Assembly (NCBI GenBank): GCA_964023205.1
Contig: OZ026842.1
Coordinates: 33,678,992 to 33,742,991 of the forward strand
Direction of reading: 5' to 3'
Length of the DNA: 64,000 nt
Source: Lutraria lutraria
Lineage: Eukaryota > Mollusca > Bivalvia > Venerida > Mactridae
Below are positions 26,872 through 38,900 of this stretch, one piece after another (the first letter of the stretch is position 1; every line of letters begins with the position of its first letter). The translations under genes were made by a program, and so were the position numbers. Under the pieces are notes generated by a model. It saw nothing but the letters and a program-made list of their open reading frames with translations, was not told the DNA's origin and made no database searches.

Positions 26872-29500
26872 TATTAAACTGAAGAATTTAAAAATACCAT
26901 TTTAGGCAGATTTATTGATATGCACACATGACATTGTGTCATGGATACTTAGTGTGTGAGTGTGATTCGGAGTGAAATTGCCTGTGACACACATACAATA
27001 TGTGACTTCAAACTTAAAGACATCAGAATATTAAGGCATCAGGTCTCCACATTAATACCTACTTTATCTGTCAGACGAGAAACTTAAATATCAACTTGCC
27101 CCTTCCAAAAATGAACTAGTCCAAACTGCAAATGTATATATTGATAAAACACTAAATAAAAGGCTTTCTGGATTAAAATTAATGTTTAACAGTATAAAAT
27201 GCTGTTCCAATTCCATAGTAAAATAATCCATGTGGTTTTGTTGTAAATTTGCAATTTTATTCTGCCTTTCGGAATATTTTCACTTGCCAAAGGCAATTCG
27301 CCATTATTCGGACAGCAGGGCTTGACCTGACCTCTAAAGTCTAAGTTTGGTTGCCAAAACCTATAGGACAACCTTTAATGTAGAGCCCTGGGTGTCCTGG
27401 GAAATAGTTTTATGAATAAGAAAATTTATGAGTTACCGGTATCTAGAATAAATAGAATTGTTTGAACTTGTGCTAGTTAATATTAATTACTTTGTTTGCC
27501 ATTGTGTAATATTTATCAATATTATTCCTTTATATGCATATTGCATTGTTACTTTAATATTGTTTGAAGACGTTATGAGATCGAGCTGTACATGTACAAT
27601 GTATACTCAAAGATTTTCCTTGTGTTTTAAGTAGTTGAAGCCTTCTCTGTTGATATGTACTACAATGTACTTGTATGAACTAATCAGGAAAAGCTTTCAT
27701 TCTTGGTAAAACAGTCTGAGTGAGTCAGTATCTTTACCTTTACTAGACCGAATTAATATTCCCTCATGTATCAGATATATTTTAGGAAACCTGATATAGA
27801 CTTTAGTGATATGGACTATTCTTTCATTTTCTAGCTGTCTCAAATTAAAAGTAGTTTTAATTTTTTGAACATTCAGATTCTAAGAAAATATGTAATTCTA
27901 ACTTCTAAGTATAAAGATGATCAATACCTACCAATGACTTAATTTGAATATTTATGTTTTATATACTGGTTTAATTTATGCGCTTGCAAAATAAAGTGTA
28001 TGGCATACATTTAAATGTGGTTACATACAGTTTATATGAATATTCAATTTTACCTGTATTGATTGTTGGACTAGGTTGTCTGTGGTTAGCCATCTTGGCC
28101 ATGATTTATCTCTTATTATTAACAGAATCTGTCTTTTGAAATTATCAAAAATATGATAATTTAATTTAGCATTGATGTATTTGTAAATCATTCATCTATA
28201 GGAGTGTTGTGTACCCCTTAAGCATGTTCTTACATTGTACTGTGTAGTAATAAAATTATTATGTTACTGACAGGTGGATGGGAGTTATGTATGCATGTCA
28301 AATACAAGTTAACTTGCCCAAAGGTGTAACTAGGATACATCAAAGGTGTCCATTAAGATTGTACATACAAAGGTCATCTGTATTTTTGTGCTGCATCTTA
28401 TGATTAATGCTGGTATTAATTAGTTTCCTTATTTCAGTTCATATCTAGAAGTATTTCTTATTTTGTACTATGTTACTATGTAATCTTCACTAATAATAAT
28501 AAGTGCTGATGTTCTTAAATTGTAAGTTTATTTGAATTTGTTAATTTTTTGTTTGAAAAAGTTTTAACTTGTTGGATTATTATTGTATTTTATGCGTCAA
28601 GATTTGATCTTTACTCAAGAAGGATGTGTTAAATAGAGGATGGGCATTTATTAGGTAAATATTAGATAAGTATGGAATGAGTTGTTCTTACCTTGTACAT
28701 GTATCTTTAATTTTATTCTATGACTCATTGTCAATTTGATACATGTACATGTATAAGATACTCTCCCTGTCAGATAAAAAAGTATTCAATTTTGTGGTAC
28801 ATGTATATGTTGAAGGGAAAGCATTATAATGCAGGGGTGTGATTCTTCCTCCTTTCAGCTGATTTCCTCTTTTTTGTCTTAAAATCTATGAAACTAAAGG
28901 GTCCAGATTTAGTCTGACCTACTCAAAAATGATTTTTTTGCAAGCATGAGGGGGTGGGTGTAGGGTATTTCAGCCTTTTTGCTCTTGGAGCTGTCACACC
29001 CCTGTAATGCTTATATGGCAGTATGAGTGGTAACTTACAAGTGCCCTGATTTGTTCTGGTCCTGACCACTCATTTTCAATATATTTGTACCTTGAACCTT
29101 TACTTACCTGTAACCAGTATATTAATTGTATATATATCAATGTGTAGTAATCCACTTAGTTAAGATTGGATGTACAAGTCTTTTTCTGTTCACAGTAAGG
29201 ATATATAATCATTATTATGATTTAAAGCCCTTCTAGAACCCTTCTGTGTTCTACATTTCAATTCAACTTTTTTAATAGATTAAAGTCATAGATCGGCAGA
29301 AATTTTATTTGTAAAACAGTGGTTAATTGACCATTAATTATTAATTAACACAGTAATTAATTTGAGTAAAGTATTTCCAGCATCACCAGTCAGCTGAATG
29401 TTGTTCACTTAGCATTTATGCATCAGAGATTAGGCTTGGTTTGAAACTGGATAGCTTTGTATTTTCATGTTCAGAAGTGATGGATTGAAAGTCATAAATT
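26872..29500. other. AT-rich non-coding stretch
   Basis: No exon, RNA gene or well-bounded repeat recognised. Short ATGTACATGTA-type runs occur around 28695-28810. Confidence 0.5.
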
Positions 29501-29504
29501 TACA

Positions 29505-29620
29505 AAACCTATGTTAGCAGTCACCCCTGAATAAAGGTCACCCTGTTAATGAAGGTCATCCTTTTAAAACTGTCATTAATTATTTATAACTACATTTCTA
29601 AGGGTGGCTTTCGTTCACAG
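29505..29620 (+). repeat. Fragment of the TGTTAGCAGCCACCCCTGAATAAAGG repeat family
   Basis: Contains CCTATGTTAGCAGTCACCCC and TGAATAAAGGTCACCCTG. Relatives are at 38676, 41759 and 58235; better copies begin ACAGTTAAACC and end GGTTTTACTGT, which suggests a Tc1-mariner/pogo-type MITE. Confidence 0.55.
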
Positions 29621-30200
29621 GTTTGAAAGTGTATTAATTCAAAGAATGTTTTTAACAGTACTGCAAGTTTCCCAAGACATTGGAAAAAGCCTTAAACCTT
29701 TTAATTGGACGGTTTTGTTTAAATAGAAGGTATGTACATTCACTTGAACTGTGTCACCAAAATTTTGTACACTGTGTGGTATATCATAAATCAAGATGAG
29801 ATTCTTTCCTTGGTTTAGTTAAGTCTGGTCATAAAACTTGCCATTATAGTAAAAGAAGTCATTCCTTATTAAACAGGTTCAGTAAATTGCTGTTATAAAC
29901 AAAGATGTTGAAATATGACCATGTACAAAAATTGACATATTGAAATGTATTTAATACCATTTAATATAAGTAATTATTTTATGGAGTTGCTCATTTATAG
30001 TGGTCAAATATGATGCAGTTGCATACATGTGCAAATTTGGCTCTTTATTTCAAAGTTGTATCCATAAGAAGTATTAACAGAAATTATAGTCTGAGAATTT
30101 GTTAGTCACTTTACTGAAAGTACATTCTGAATATAGACAAAGTTTGGTCTGTGTGACAGTGAATCTATCTTTTCTATACTTAATTAGTCATATATTATAA

Positions 30201-30425
30201 CTGACCCGGCTTTGTGGTCGAGTGCTTAAGGTTGCTGACTTCAAATCGCTGTAACCTTTCACTGATAGAGGGTCGTGGGTTCAAGCCCAGCTACTGACCA
30301 TGTGAGAAATTGCAGTTGCTTACGGGGGATGGGAATCTAGTACTGGCTCTTTCCAGGAACTATGGTTCGGTGATCTGTCCGCCTCATAAGATTTTGTGTG
30401 TTGAAACAAACAGACGAACGAATAA
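30201..30425 (+). mobile_element. tRNA-derived SINE (family A)
   Basis: Full head with box A TGGTCGAGTGC and box B GGGTTCAAGCCC, then TACTGACCATG, body GCTTACGGGGGATGGGAATC and tail with CCGCCTCAT. Orientation +. Confidence 0.85.
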
Positions 30426-31100
30426 AATTGTCATATAACTGAGAACCAAACAGGTTTTTGCATTGACTCTCTCGTTGTTAAGTTTCCTGATATTTTCATG
30501 AATACGGTAGTGTTTCATATCTGTGGTTAATGAGTAATGATGTTGACAGTCAACCTGGGGTGAACTTTAATTTAAGGAGGATGTTTGATGAATTAATAAT
30601 TATTTGTTGAGGTTGGATCTGTAGGATCTTAATTAAAGATTCAAATGAAATCAAGATAACATCCATGCAGTAATTTGTGATCAGTTGTAAACTAAACATA
30701 TTGCATTGATCTAACAGTGATATAGTCATATTCAGTTTAACATTAACCCTTCTGTTTCATTACATTAGTTTTAATGCAACTTTTTCTCATTTATTTGCTT
30801 TATTGTATGCTTACATAGTATACATTGGGTTAATGTCTTTCATTATTATTGGGGCATTCACCCCATGGTTTTTGTTATATCCATATTGATGCAAAGTCAT
30901 GTTTGTGACAGAGCCCACCCCTTTTTTCTTGGTGTTGAATTTGTGTGGAAAATGCTTAAACATTGAATGGCCTCATGCATCTTCTTCCCATTTTAAAGTA
31001 TAATTAAACTTTAGAACTACAGCCAGCTGTAATATGATCACATGCTATTTGCTGTGTTTGTATATTATATGCTAGATGATGTACATATGTACAAATCTGT

Positions 31101-31147
31101 TAATAAATTTGCCTTGCCTTGCCTTGCCTTGCCATGTCTTGCCTTGT
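31101..31147 (+). repeat. (TTGCC)n microsatellite
   Basis: About nine units of CTTGC/TTGCC with one interruption (CATGT). Confidence 0.9.
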
Positions 31148-31348
31148 ATATTATTGTTGGCCTGGTCTAATCATCTATTTCATAGTAAATTAAGCAATTT
31201 CAAATTCTATTTAAGACAATTTGCCTATGAATATGATTGGGTCATGATAAAATTCCTCGCAAAGAACACAGTGAATATGTGTTTATCAGCATGTAACAGG
31301 TATCAATAAAATTATAAAAGCTGTTTGATTTAATTCAAATCTTCATTT

Positions 31349-31378
31349 TGTGTGTGTGTGTGGGGGGGGGGGGGGGGG
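31349..31378 (+). repeat. (TG)n followed by 17 G
   Basis: Six TG units and then a run of 17 G, possibly a sequencing-sensitive site. Confidence 0.95.
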
Positions 31379-31551
31379 TTCTGACGCATGCATGTTATCT
31401 GAAATTAAAATGTGACTTAAATACTGGTGTGAAAGATAATTTTGCTTTCATCGTTGCAACGTCGGTTTGATATTCAATGATATTTGTCACAACTTGGCAA
31501 TTGGTTTTGGATAATTTTTATATTGTTTTCTGGATCATCTATGTCTATACT

Positions 31552-31745
31552 ATAACCTCTCACTGATAGAGGGTCATGGGTTCAAGCCACGCTGCCAACC
31601 ATGTCTCTTTATGTGGATGGGAGTCTATAGTACTGGTTCTTCTCAGGAACGATGGTTAGGTGAACTGTCCACCTCATATGACTCTGTTGAAAAGGGATGT
31701 AACAGTAAGATTCATATAACTTATATTATAAGCAAACAAACAAAC
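31552..31745 (+). mobile_element. 5'-truncated SINE (family A)
   Basis: Begins at AACCTCTCACTGATAGAGGG, so it lacks box A, then has box B GGGTTCAAGCC, CAACCATGTCTCTTTATG and the body to GTCCACCTCATATGACTCTG. A short A/C-rich tail (CAAACAAACAAAC) follows. Confidence 0.75.
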
Positions 31746-32684
31746 AATATCTATACATGTACTTACTATGCTTTACAAAGTTCTATGAAACTCTGATCTT
31801 GTAAATGAATGCCTGATTTAAACGGTACAGACAGTTCCATATGTCTGCTTAAAGCATTAACTTTTGTCTTTGATGTTATATATTGGCCCTTTGAACTTGT
31901 TACCATGCACCAAGACATAACTTAAACAAGAAAAGCAGTTTTAAGCGACTTAGGCCATCCTTGAAAATTGTTGTTTTGTAGTTTGTTTGTCTCCATATAC
32001 AGTGGGTAGGTATTTTTGTTAACATAGTGCTTGTATGGAAAACAGAAAGTAAAAATAAAGAAAAAAATGTAAAATTTGCTTCAAAAAAATTGTCTGGGAT
32101 TTTTTTGAATGACTTGGATGTAAAACTACAAGCTGTACCTTTCTGGTTTCTGTGAAGTCTCATTCTTTGCAGTGTGTGAATAAGATTTTGAAATTGTCTG
32201 TCTAAAATTGCAGATTTCTTTTATTTTATTGTGTTACCAGAATGAAAATAGTGGCACATTAATTTTGTGTTTGTCTGAGACAATTATTATGTTATTGGTT
32301 GTCAGGCAGGTGACTAATTCAAACTTTATTCTGTGTTTGTAAAAGAATAAACTCTCTGTTCAGAAGTTGGGGTTAATTGTTTGATTTGTTTTGAAAACTG
32401 AAAGAGTGGAATGGGTTTGTTGGTATTTTTACTGCTGTCAAATATATATTCATACTTCTGACATGAACTATTCTGATTCATGAAGTATGCTAGAAAAGTT
32501 CAAGAAAAAATACTGTTTTCATGAATTCCATTCAAAGGATTAGACTTATGAATGGAATACTGAATTTATTAGCAAGTCTAAGAATTCTGGCTTGCAATAT
32601 TATTAGTTAATTTAAGAAATCTGAAGATGCCATGCCATTATATAGTCAGTTTAAAAAGTGTAAGACTGCAGTCTTGTCATAATA

Positions 32685-32792
32685 AGGAATTAGAATGCTG
32701 TCTTTTCATTGGTCAAAATAAGGTATCAAAATGCAGTATTTTCATTGGACAAAATAAGGAATCAGAATGCTGGCTTTTCATTGGTCAATTGA
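32685..32792 (+). repeat. 36-bp tandem repeat, three copies, each with ATTGG
   Basis: Units start AGGAATTAGAATG (32685), AGGTATCAAAATG (32721) and AGGAATCAGAATG (32757), exactly 36 bp apart; each carries TTTTCATTGG, a CCAAT-type core. Confidence 0.9.
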
Positions 32793-33389
32793 AAATATCA
32801 GACTGAGAACAAGAGACACCAAATCGTTTCCTTAAATTTAAAGACTCATGGATATTTAATGGTGTTGAGACAAGGCGGTGAGTAAAAGTTTTTTTGCTTG
32901 CATTTTGTATTTGTTTAAAACTATTTTTATCCTCAGTATGTCAGTTTTGGTTACCATATTAGTATTGAATTAAAGCAATATCTTGTTGACTGCCTAAACA
33001 GTTATCCATATAATTGTCAACATGATAGAGTTATAGTGCATTGTGTTCTATGTTGCAATGTTGTCAGCAGTAGTATCTAGATGGATCCTAAATATAAACT
33101 GAGAATTTATGTGGAACTCGTGGAAAGATCCTGTCAGTAAGAATTAAGCAAATTGCTAGAAAACGTGACCAGCTACATAAATCAAATTTAGGCTCAGAAG
33201 AATACATCATTCTCAATATATATGCAAATGTCCTTACGCAAAAATTGTCTTCTTGTTATATATTGACAGTGATAAAAGTTTCATGTGTACTGTTATTGCT
33301 GCAGATGATTTGATACAATTTGAAAAATTATCATATATCATTTTGGGCTGGGTTTGGTGTTCGATTATTCATTAGATTTAGGATTTTTA

Positions 33390-34185
33390 GCTCACCTGAT
33401 TGATCAGGTGAGCTTTTAGGATCGATGAATGTCGGGCGTTCGGCCATAATTAGTTTGTTTACACTCTAGCATCCACAGCTCCTAACCAATGGTCACAATG
33501 TATATAATATGGCCACAATGTCTCGGCTAAGTTGGATTATGGGCAAAATTGGACATGGACTTCGAGAGTTATGTGCTCTTAACTTAGAAAATTTGCTATA
33601 TTTAGCTTGTTTACACTATAGCGCTTCATTTATTCACAAATCCTAATCATATTTTCAGTAAATGTGTTATGACCAATAGATCTTGGACATGTTTGATTAT
33701 GGGTGGAATTGGACCAGAACTTCAAGAGTTATGGACCATTGACTTGAAAAAAATTGCTATATTTGAGTTTGTTTACATGATAGCACTTTCATTTTTTCAC
33801 CAATCCTGACAATATTTTCAGTGAATGCATGTGACCTAAAGGTCTTGGACAAGTTCGATTATGGGCGAAATCGGACTAGGACTTCAAGAGTAATGGGCAC
33901 TTGATTTCAAGAGTTATGGCCTTGTTTACACTCTAACGCCTTCAATTCTTCACCAATCCTAACATATAATCATAATGGTATTTACACAGAATGTACATTT
34001 CCCTGCATCCAGTATTCATGAAAAGTAGAGTTGGTTTTGATCAAAATATTTATAAAAATGGGTTATATACATGGCGTGTACCAGTTGAAAACTATATTAC
34101 ATGTACATGGTCATTAAGTACATGTATAGTGTCTTTGTTCTCAGGTGAGCGATCTAGGGCCATCGATCTTGGCCCTCTTGTTTTA
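33390..34185 (+). repeat. Long interspersed repeat with internal units of about 160 bp
   Basis: Head TTTTTAGCTCACCTGATTGA forms a hairpin with TCAGGTGAGC; tail TCAGGTGAGCGATCTAGGGC then TTGGCCCTCTTGTTTT. Inside, the block ACTTCAAGAGTTATGG recurs at about 33557, 33718 and 33877. A related tail ends the repeat at 46025-46415. Element class unknown. Confidence 0.65.
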
Positions 34186-34303
34186 CAGTTACTTCACTGA
34201 CTGACACTATTGTGATACTCCAGAGGTCCTAAAATGGGACATGTTAAATTGTAGCAACTTAATCCTTCCATTTTATGAGAATGTAAAACTCTTTTTACTC
34301 CAT

Positions 34304-34513
34304 TAGGCTGTCCTTAAAAAATAATGGTTTGCGTTTTACGTGACTTACATGTGAATATTTAACAATTGGTAGGTTGGTAGGGACTTAAAAATGATTTTGT
34401 TAACATTGTGATGCTTGTTCTGGAATACTGAAGACTTAGAATTGCACCAGAACCAATAATAAATAAAGATTTTTTAATGAGTTGGTAACCTAACAATTTT
34501 AAGGATGGCCTTA
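34304..34513. mobile_element. 210-bp MITE (TAAGGCCATCCTTAAAA family)
   Basis: TAGGCTGTCCTTAAAAAATA at the left and TTTTAAGGATGGCCTTA at the right. Confidence 0.65.
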
Positions 34514-34699
34514 CATTGCAGTTGATCTAGATGTGATGTGAGTCTGGGTCATGTGAAAGTTTTTGTTGAGTTCTCATGTTTATGATGTTTTCTAATGGAC
34601 TCTTGTTTGATGGGTTATACATAATAAATTGTTATATATGGAATTTATGACTTAGTTGTAAAAATTCACACATTTGTTTTCATATTAATTTTCGGGATA

Positions 34700-34990
34700 T
34701 ATATAAGGTCAAGGTCACACTTAGAGGTTAAAGGTGAAAAATTGGGTCCTTTTTTCATGTCCACTCAGTAAGTTAGCTTTGTCATAAAAAAGTATATGGA
34801 TGGATTTCGGAAATACTTAGTAGAAATGATTCACCACCATGTGACGGTTTGTCATGTGTAAGACAAATCTTGAGTAATAGCCAATAATATTTCTGGAAAA
34901 ACCTTCGTACCTCAGATTTTAAACATTCTGTGTCAAAGCAGCATGTGGGGGTATTCGTCACTCCTGGGACAAAGCTGTCGTTGAGCTAGC
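34700..34990 (+). repeat. 3' part of the TATACCCC repeat family
   Basis: AAGGTCAAGGTCACACTTAG block and a tail GTGTCAAAGCAGCATGTGG with GTCACTCCTGGGACAAAGCT, parallel to the intron 5 copy. Confidence 0.5.
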
Positions 34991-35812
34991 TAGTAGACAT
35001 TCTCAAAATTGTATTTTTGGGCTGGTGGTAAATCATTTATTTTCCTAATAGTTCCTACCATAGTTATTGTTAGTGCTTTAAAGAAATGTGTTGAAACACT
35101 GTTTTTATTATGTTCAATTCTGAACCTACTCATTGATGCATCATTGTTGTGTTTTACGATAATTGCCTTTAATATTATAAGGGAGCCGTTTGTCCTATTA
35201 TGTTAGAGAAAGCGAGATTGAGAAAAGAAGTATTACTTATCCATTGTGGAATGTGATAGCTAGGAGTCACCTTTACAAACCAGTATCTGGTGACTTCATG
35301 TGAAAATACCAGCCTCTGTTTCCTACTCATTAATCTTTGGTTTGGTATTTAAGATCGAAAAGTCTTTTGTATAAATATTTACTTTTTTATTGCCAATTGA
35401 CATTTTTAATCTCTTAGCCATTTGTTTTATTGCTGACTCTTTGACGGAGCTGTCATGTGATAGGTTTTGTTAATCAAATTGTAACAAGATTATTTTTGTT
35501 TACTTTCATGCATTCTTTAAGTTGTATACAAATGATAGGCGTTCATGTGTACTAAATATGTGTATTCATTTTGAATCATTACTTTTCAACAACTGAGCAA
35601 GGATATTATTGTGTATACCGGTTACTATTATGTTGATGAAGAGGTACTACTATCATCCATAAGAAATCAGGTTTTTTTCTAGGGCTTTGATTTAGGTATC
35701 AGGGAGTCATTTTGACCCATTAATGTGTTATTTGGTTATTTTCAGTTCTTTTAAGGGTTTTGTTACTGTTAGTATATATATGTATCTCTGAATGTACCAT
35801 GCAGTTCATTTA

Positions 35813-35996
35813 CAGTGAAACCTCTCTACAACAGCCACAGAATTTTAATGGGAAGGACAAAAATGACTGTTGGAAGGAATTGACTGTTGTTGAGAGAGTG
35901 AAAATAGAATAAATCGTCAATTTGCATTGCTAGTATACTGGCTGTGACAGGGAGGTGACTGTTTTTTGGAGGTGACTGTTCATAGAGGTTACACTG
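35813..35996. mobile_element. 184-bp Tigger/pogo-like MITE
   Basis: Termini CAGTGAAACCTCTCTAC / ATAGAGGTTACACTG with flanking TA (35811-35812, 35997-35998). Internal GACTGTT motifs are repeated. Confidence 0.75.
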
Positions 35997-35999
35997 TAA

Positions 36000-38500
36000 T
36001 AGTGTATTATATCATACATTTACTAGTTAACTTTTTACCCCCTTTCATCTCCACTAAAGTTACATCCAAGTTTTCCTTGAAAATCTGAATTTGATGTTTT
36101 CACTAAGCCTTGGTTGTTGCAATGAAACTTTTATATTGATTGAAGACTTCATAAACATGCTTCGAAAAAAATCTATTTGCTAAAATGAAAAATTTCACTA
36201 CAGCATGGCTTTTATGTTGTAAATGCTTTTTGCAGTATTTTGGAGCAGTGGATTAAGACATAAAAATGTTCCTGATTTATTTGTTAAGGTTTTGTGTTCT
36301 GTGTGGTTTTCAAAGATAAAATATGCTTTTTCATGGAAAGTACTGAAGCATAATAAATGAGCTTAAGGTTTATGGTGACCCGAATGATCTACTTTTTTCT
36401 TCTGACTGTAGACTTTTTTTTTAACTTTTTCTTTTTTTCATGTTGATATTTTCTTTATTTTTGTATGTACTGTGTCTATGAACTTAGTGAAAAACAAAGT
36501 TGTGCTGACTTAAATAAATTTATACTGTCACAATATTTTTCCCAGAGTGTTTTTTTCCTCCATTATGCAATGATGTTCTACTCAGAAACTCATGTTTATC
36601 TTTTACAAAATTACTTTATTTACATGATGTATTGTTACAATCAGTTAGTAGTCAGACTCTCAAAATTTAATTCCAGTGATGATGTTGTAATCTCACCTGT
36701 TCTCATCTTCTTGAATTTTCAATTATAGATTTAATTGGTTACATAGTATGTACGATACTTTGAGTATGTTGTTTTGTTTCAATTTAGGGATTACAGTAAC
36801 TAGTCAAATAATTATGAAAATATCTGTTTGTAAATTGGAGGGGGGGGGATAATTCATTTTAGCATATACCGTATATATTATACTGATTGTGAGAAGTAAT
36901 GCCTCATCATTGAGTGTTTTTTCTGCTGTTGGTTTTGTATCAAATATAATGAACTTAACAGATTAGTGCCCATTATCGTCTCCTTGCTATCACATACACT
37001 TAGCCATAGATTTGAGTTCATCAAGTAAACTGTACTATAAGTGTTGTCATTTTGATATAAGTATTTTGCCAGTTTGTTGCCAGTCTGTTGCCCTTGTTCA
37101 ATGGTTATTTATTAGTACATGTATGATTATAATGATGTTGTATGAGTGTCCTTTGAATGTTGTAGGTATGTGTAAATGCTATGTATTAATGTGTTTTTTT
37201 TGCAGAGTTTCCCAATTATAAAACTGTCTTTGTCATTACAGTTATATCATACTTGAACGCTTTCACATTTGTATTCATGTATAAGATAATAGTGCATGTT
37301 TTGATTGCAGTTTACTGGTAAAATGTGTTACCTTCCTGAAGCATGCCTTCGTTGTGCCCAAATCTTTATTCTGGGCAACCTCGCCATTGTTCCAGTGCCT
37401 TTAACGAGCCTATTAAAGCGTCACAAGTTTATCTTCATATAACAGTCTTAATTCACTCATTATGGTTATCATACACATTTATTGTAACTATTACTAGCAG
37501 TGCTTATATAATGTATTGAAGATCAATTAATAATTTGTCAACAAATCTTATGTATCATCCCTACTTAAGGTACAATATGTTTGGTCTCCTTAACATCTCC
37601 TTGAACAATTCCAGTCAACTTCTTTGATGGTTGTTGACTGTTGAGATATCCTCTTGTAACCCTTGATTCATGATGTTCTCTCTATCACAGGGATAAAAAC
37701 TTGTCCTCTTATTATAACATGTTTTTGTATGTGTGTATCGTGCAACATCCTTTACTTGAAATTACACAACTTTTTTTATTTTTCATGAAATTTAAAAGTT
37801 CTGTATTCTTCTATTCAGTGGCTTAAAGAGAAATACTCATTTTGGTATACTTTTAAAGAAGTGTATTTTATAAAAAAAAATGTTACATTGTTGTTGGAAG
37901 ACCTTGAATGTTTTGTTTTTGTATAGGCTTTTATAATCCTTGTAAATGTTGCAAATAATTGTTTGATAAACTACTGATTATCCTAGGTAAATGAAGTTAC
38001 TATAATAATGTATAGTTCGTTTTTTTTAGAGATAAAATCAACTTAATCAGATATAAACATGCCATATGTTATGAATGTCATGCTTGTGTATAGTGTATGT
38101 CCATAACTGGGAATTTTACCTGCAAATAGGTGCTGACATTGCAAAGACAAGGTACTACTTTTGCATTTACATGTACTTGCTCATTTAAGTACAAGCTTTA
38201 ATTAAGTTAACATCAGCATACTGATAACCTGGGCTTGGATATGAGAAAGAGCTTTGCATTGAAGAAATAAAACTAAAAGTAGGCACAATGTACCTGTCTC
38301 AGGTAAAGAATTTAAGTATTTCAAACAAAATGTGCAAAAAGTTATGATCAGTTTGTAGTTTTGAAGATAAGATTAGAATGGTTTTTACATATTTTATGAA
38401 TTAATCACTTCTATAAATAGATTACCATGAAACCCTTTTTGCTCCCTTATTGCATTATCAGTTTAATCCTGATATCCTGTATGTGAAGTCCTTTCAACCA
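36000..38500. other. AT-rich non-coding stretch
   Basis: Nothing coding recognised; T-rich tracts at 36400-36460 and a G run at 36839-36848. Confidence 0.5.
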
Positions 38501-38675
38501 TACCTGCTATTAGACTCTATATATACAGTGGAACATACCTAAATTGGTCCCCTTTACTCTGCCCCTAATCCAGAAATCACCTTAATCTGGACAAATTTAT
38601 GGGTATTGTTTTTTCGTCCATCTTTGGTAGAATACTTTTAAGTACATTTTGTTGTAGAATCGAAATTATTTCTAC

Positions 38676-38900
38676 TACAGTTAAACCAATGTTAGCAGCC
38701 ACCCCTGAATAAGGCCCCCCTGTGAATAAAGGCCCCCCTGTGAATAAAGCCCCCCCTGTGAACTAAGGCCGTTCCTTAAAAACAATCATTGATTATTTAG
38801 AACAAAATGACCTCTGAATAAAGGTCTCCTGTCAATAATGGCCACATCTTTTCCTATGGTGCATGTATTATACCAGGCCTTCGTTCACAAGTTTGACTGT
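38676..38900 (+). repeat. TGTTAGCAGCCACC family with a 21-bp tandem repeat
   Basis: Starts ACAGTTAAACCAATGTTAGC; three units of GGCCCCCCTGTGAATAAA (38715-38765) follow in tandem. It ends near the inverted partner ACAAGTTTGACTGT. Confidence 0.65.

Noticed and set aside
31101..31147. Regular TTGCC repeats as a possible CRISPR-like array
   Set aside because: Simple pentanucleotide microsatellite without spacers, in animal DNA.
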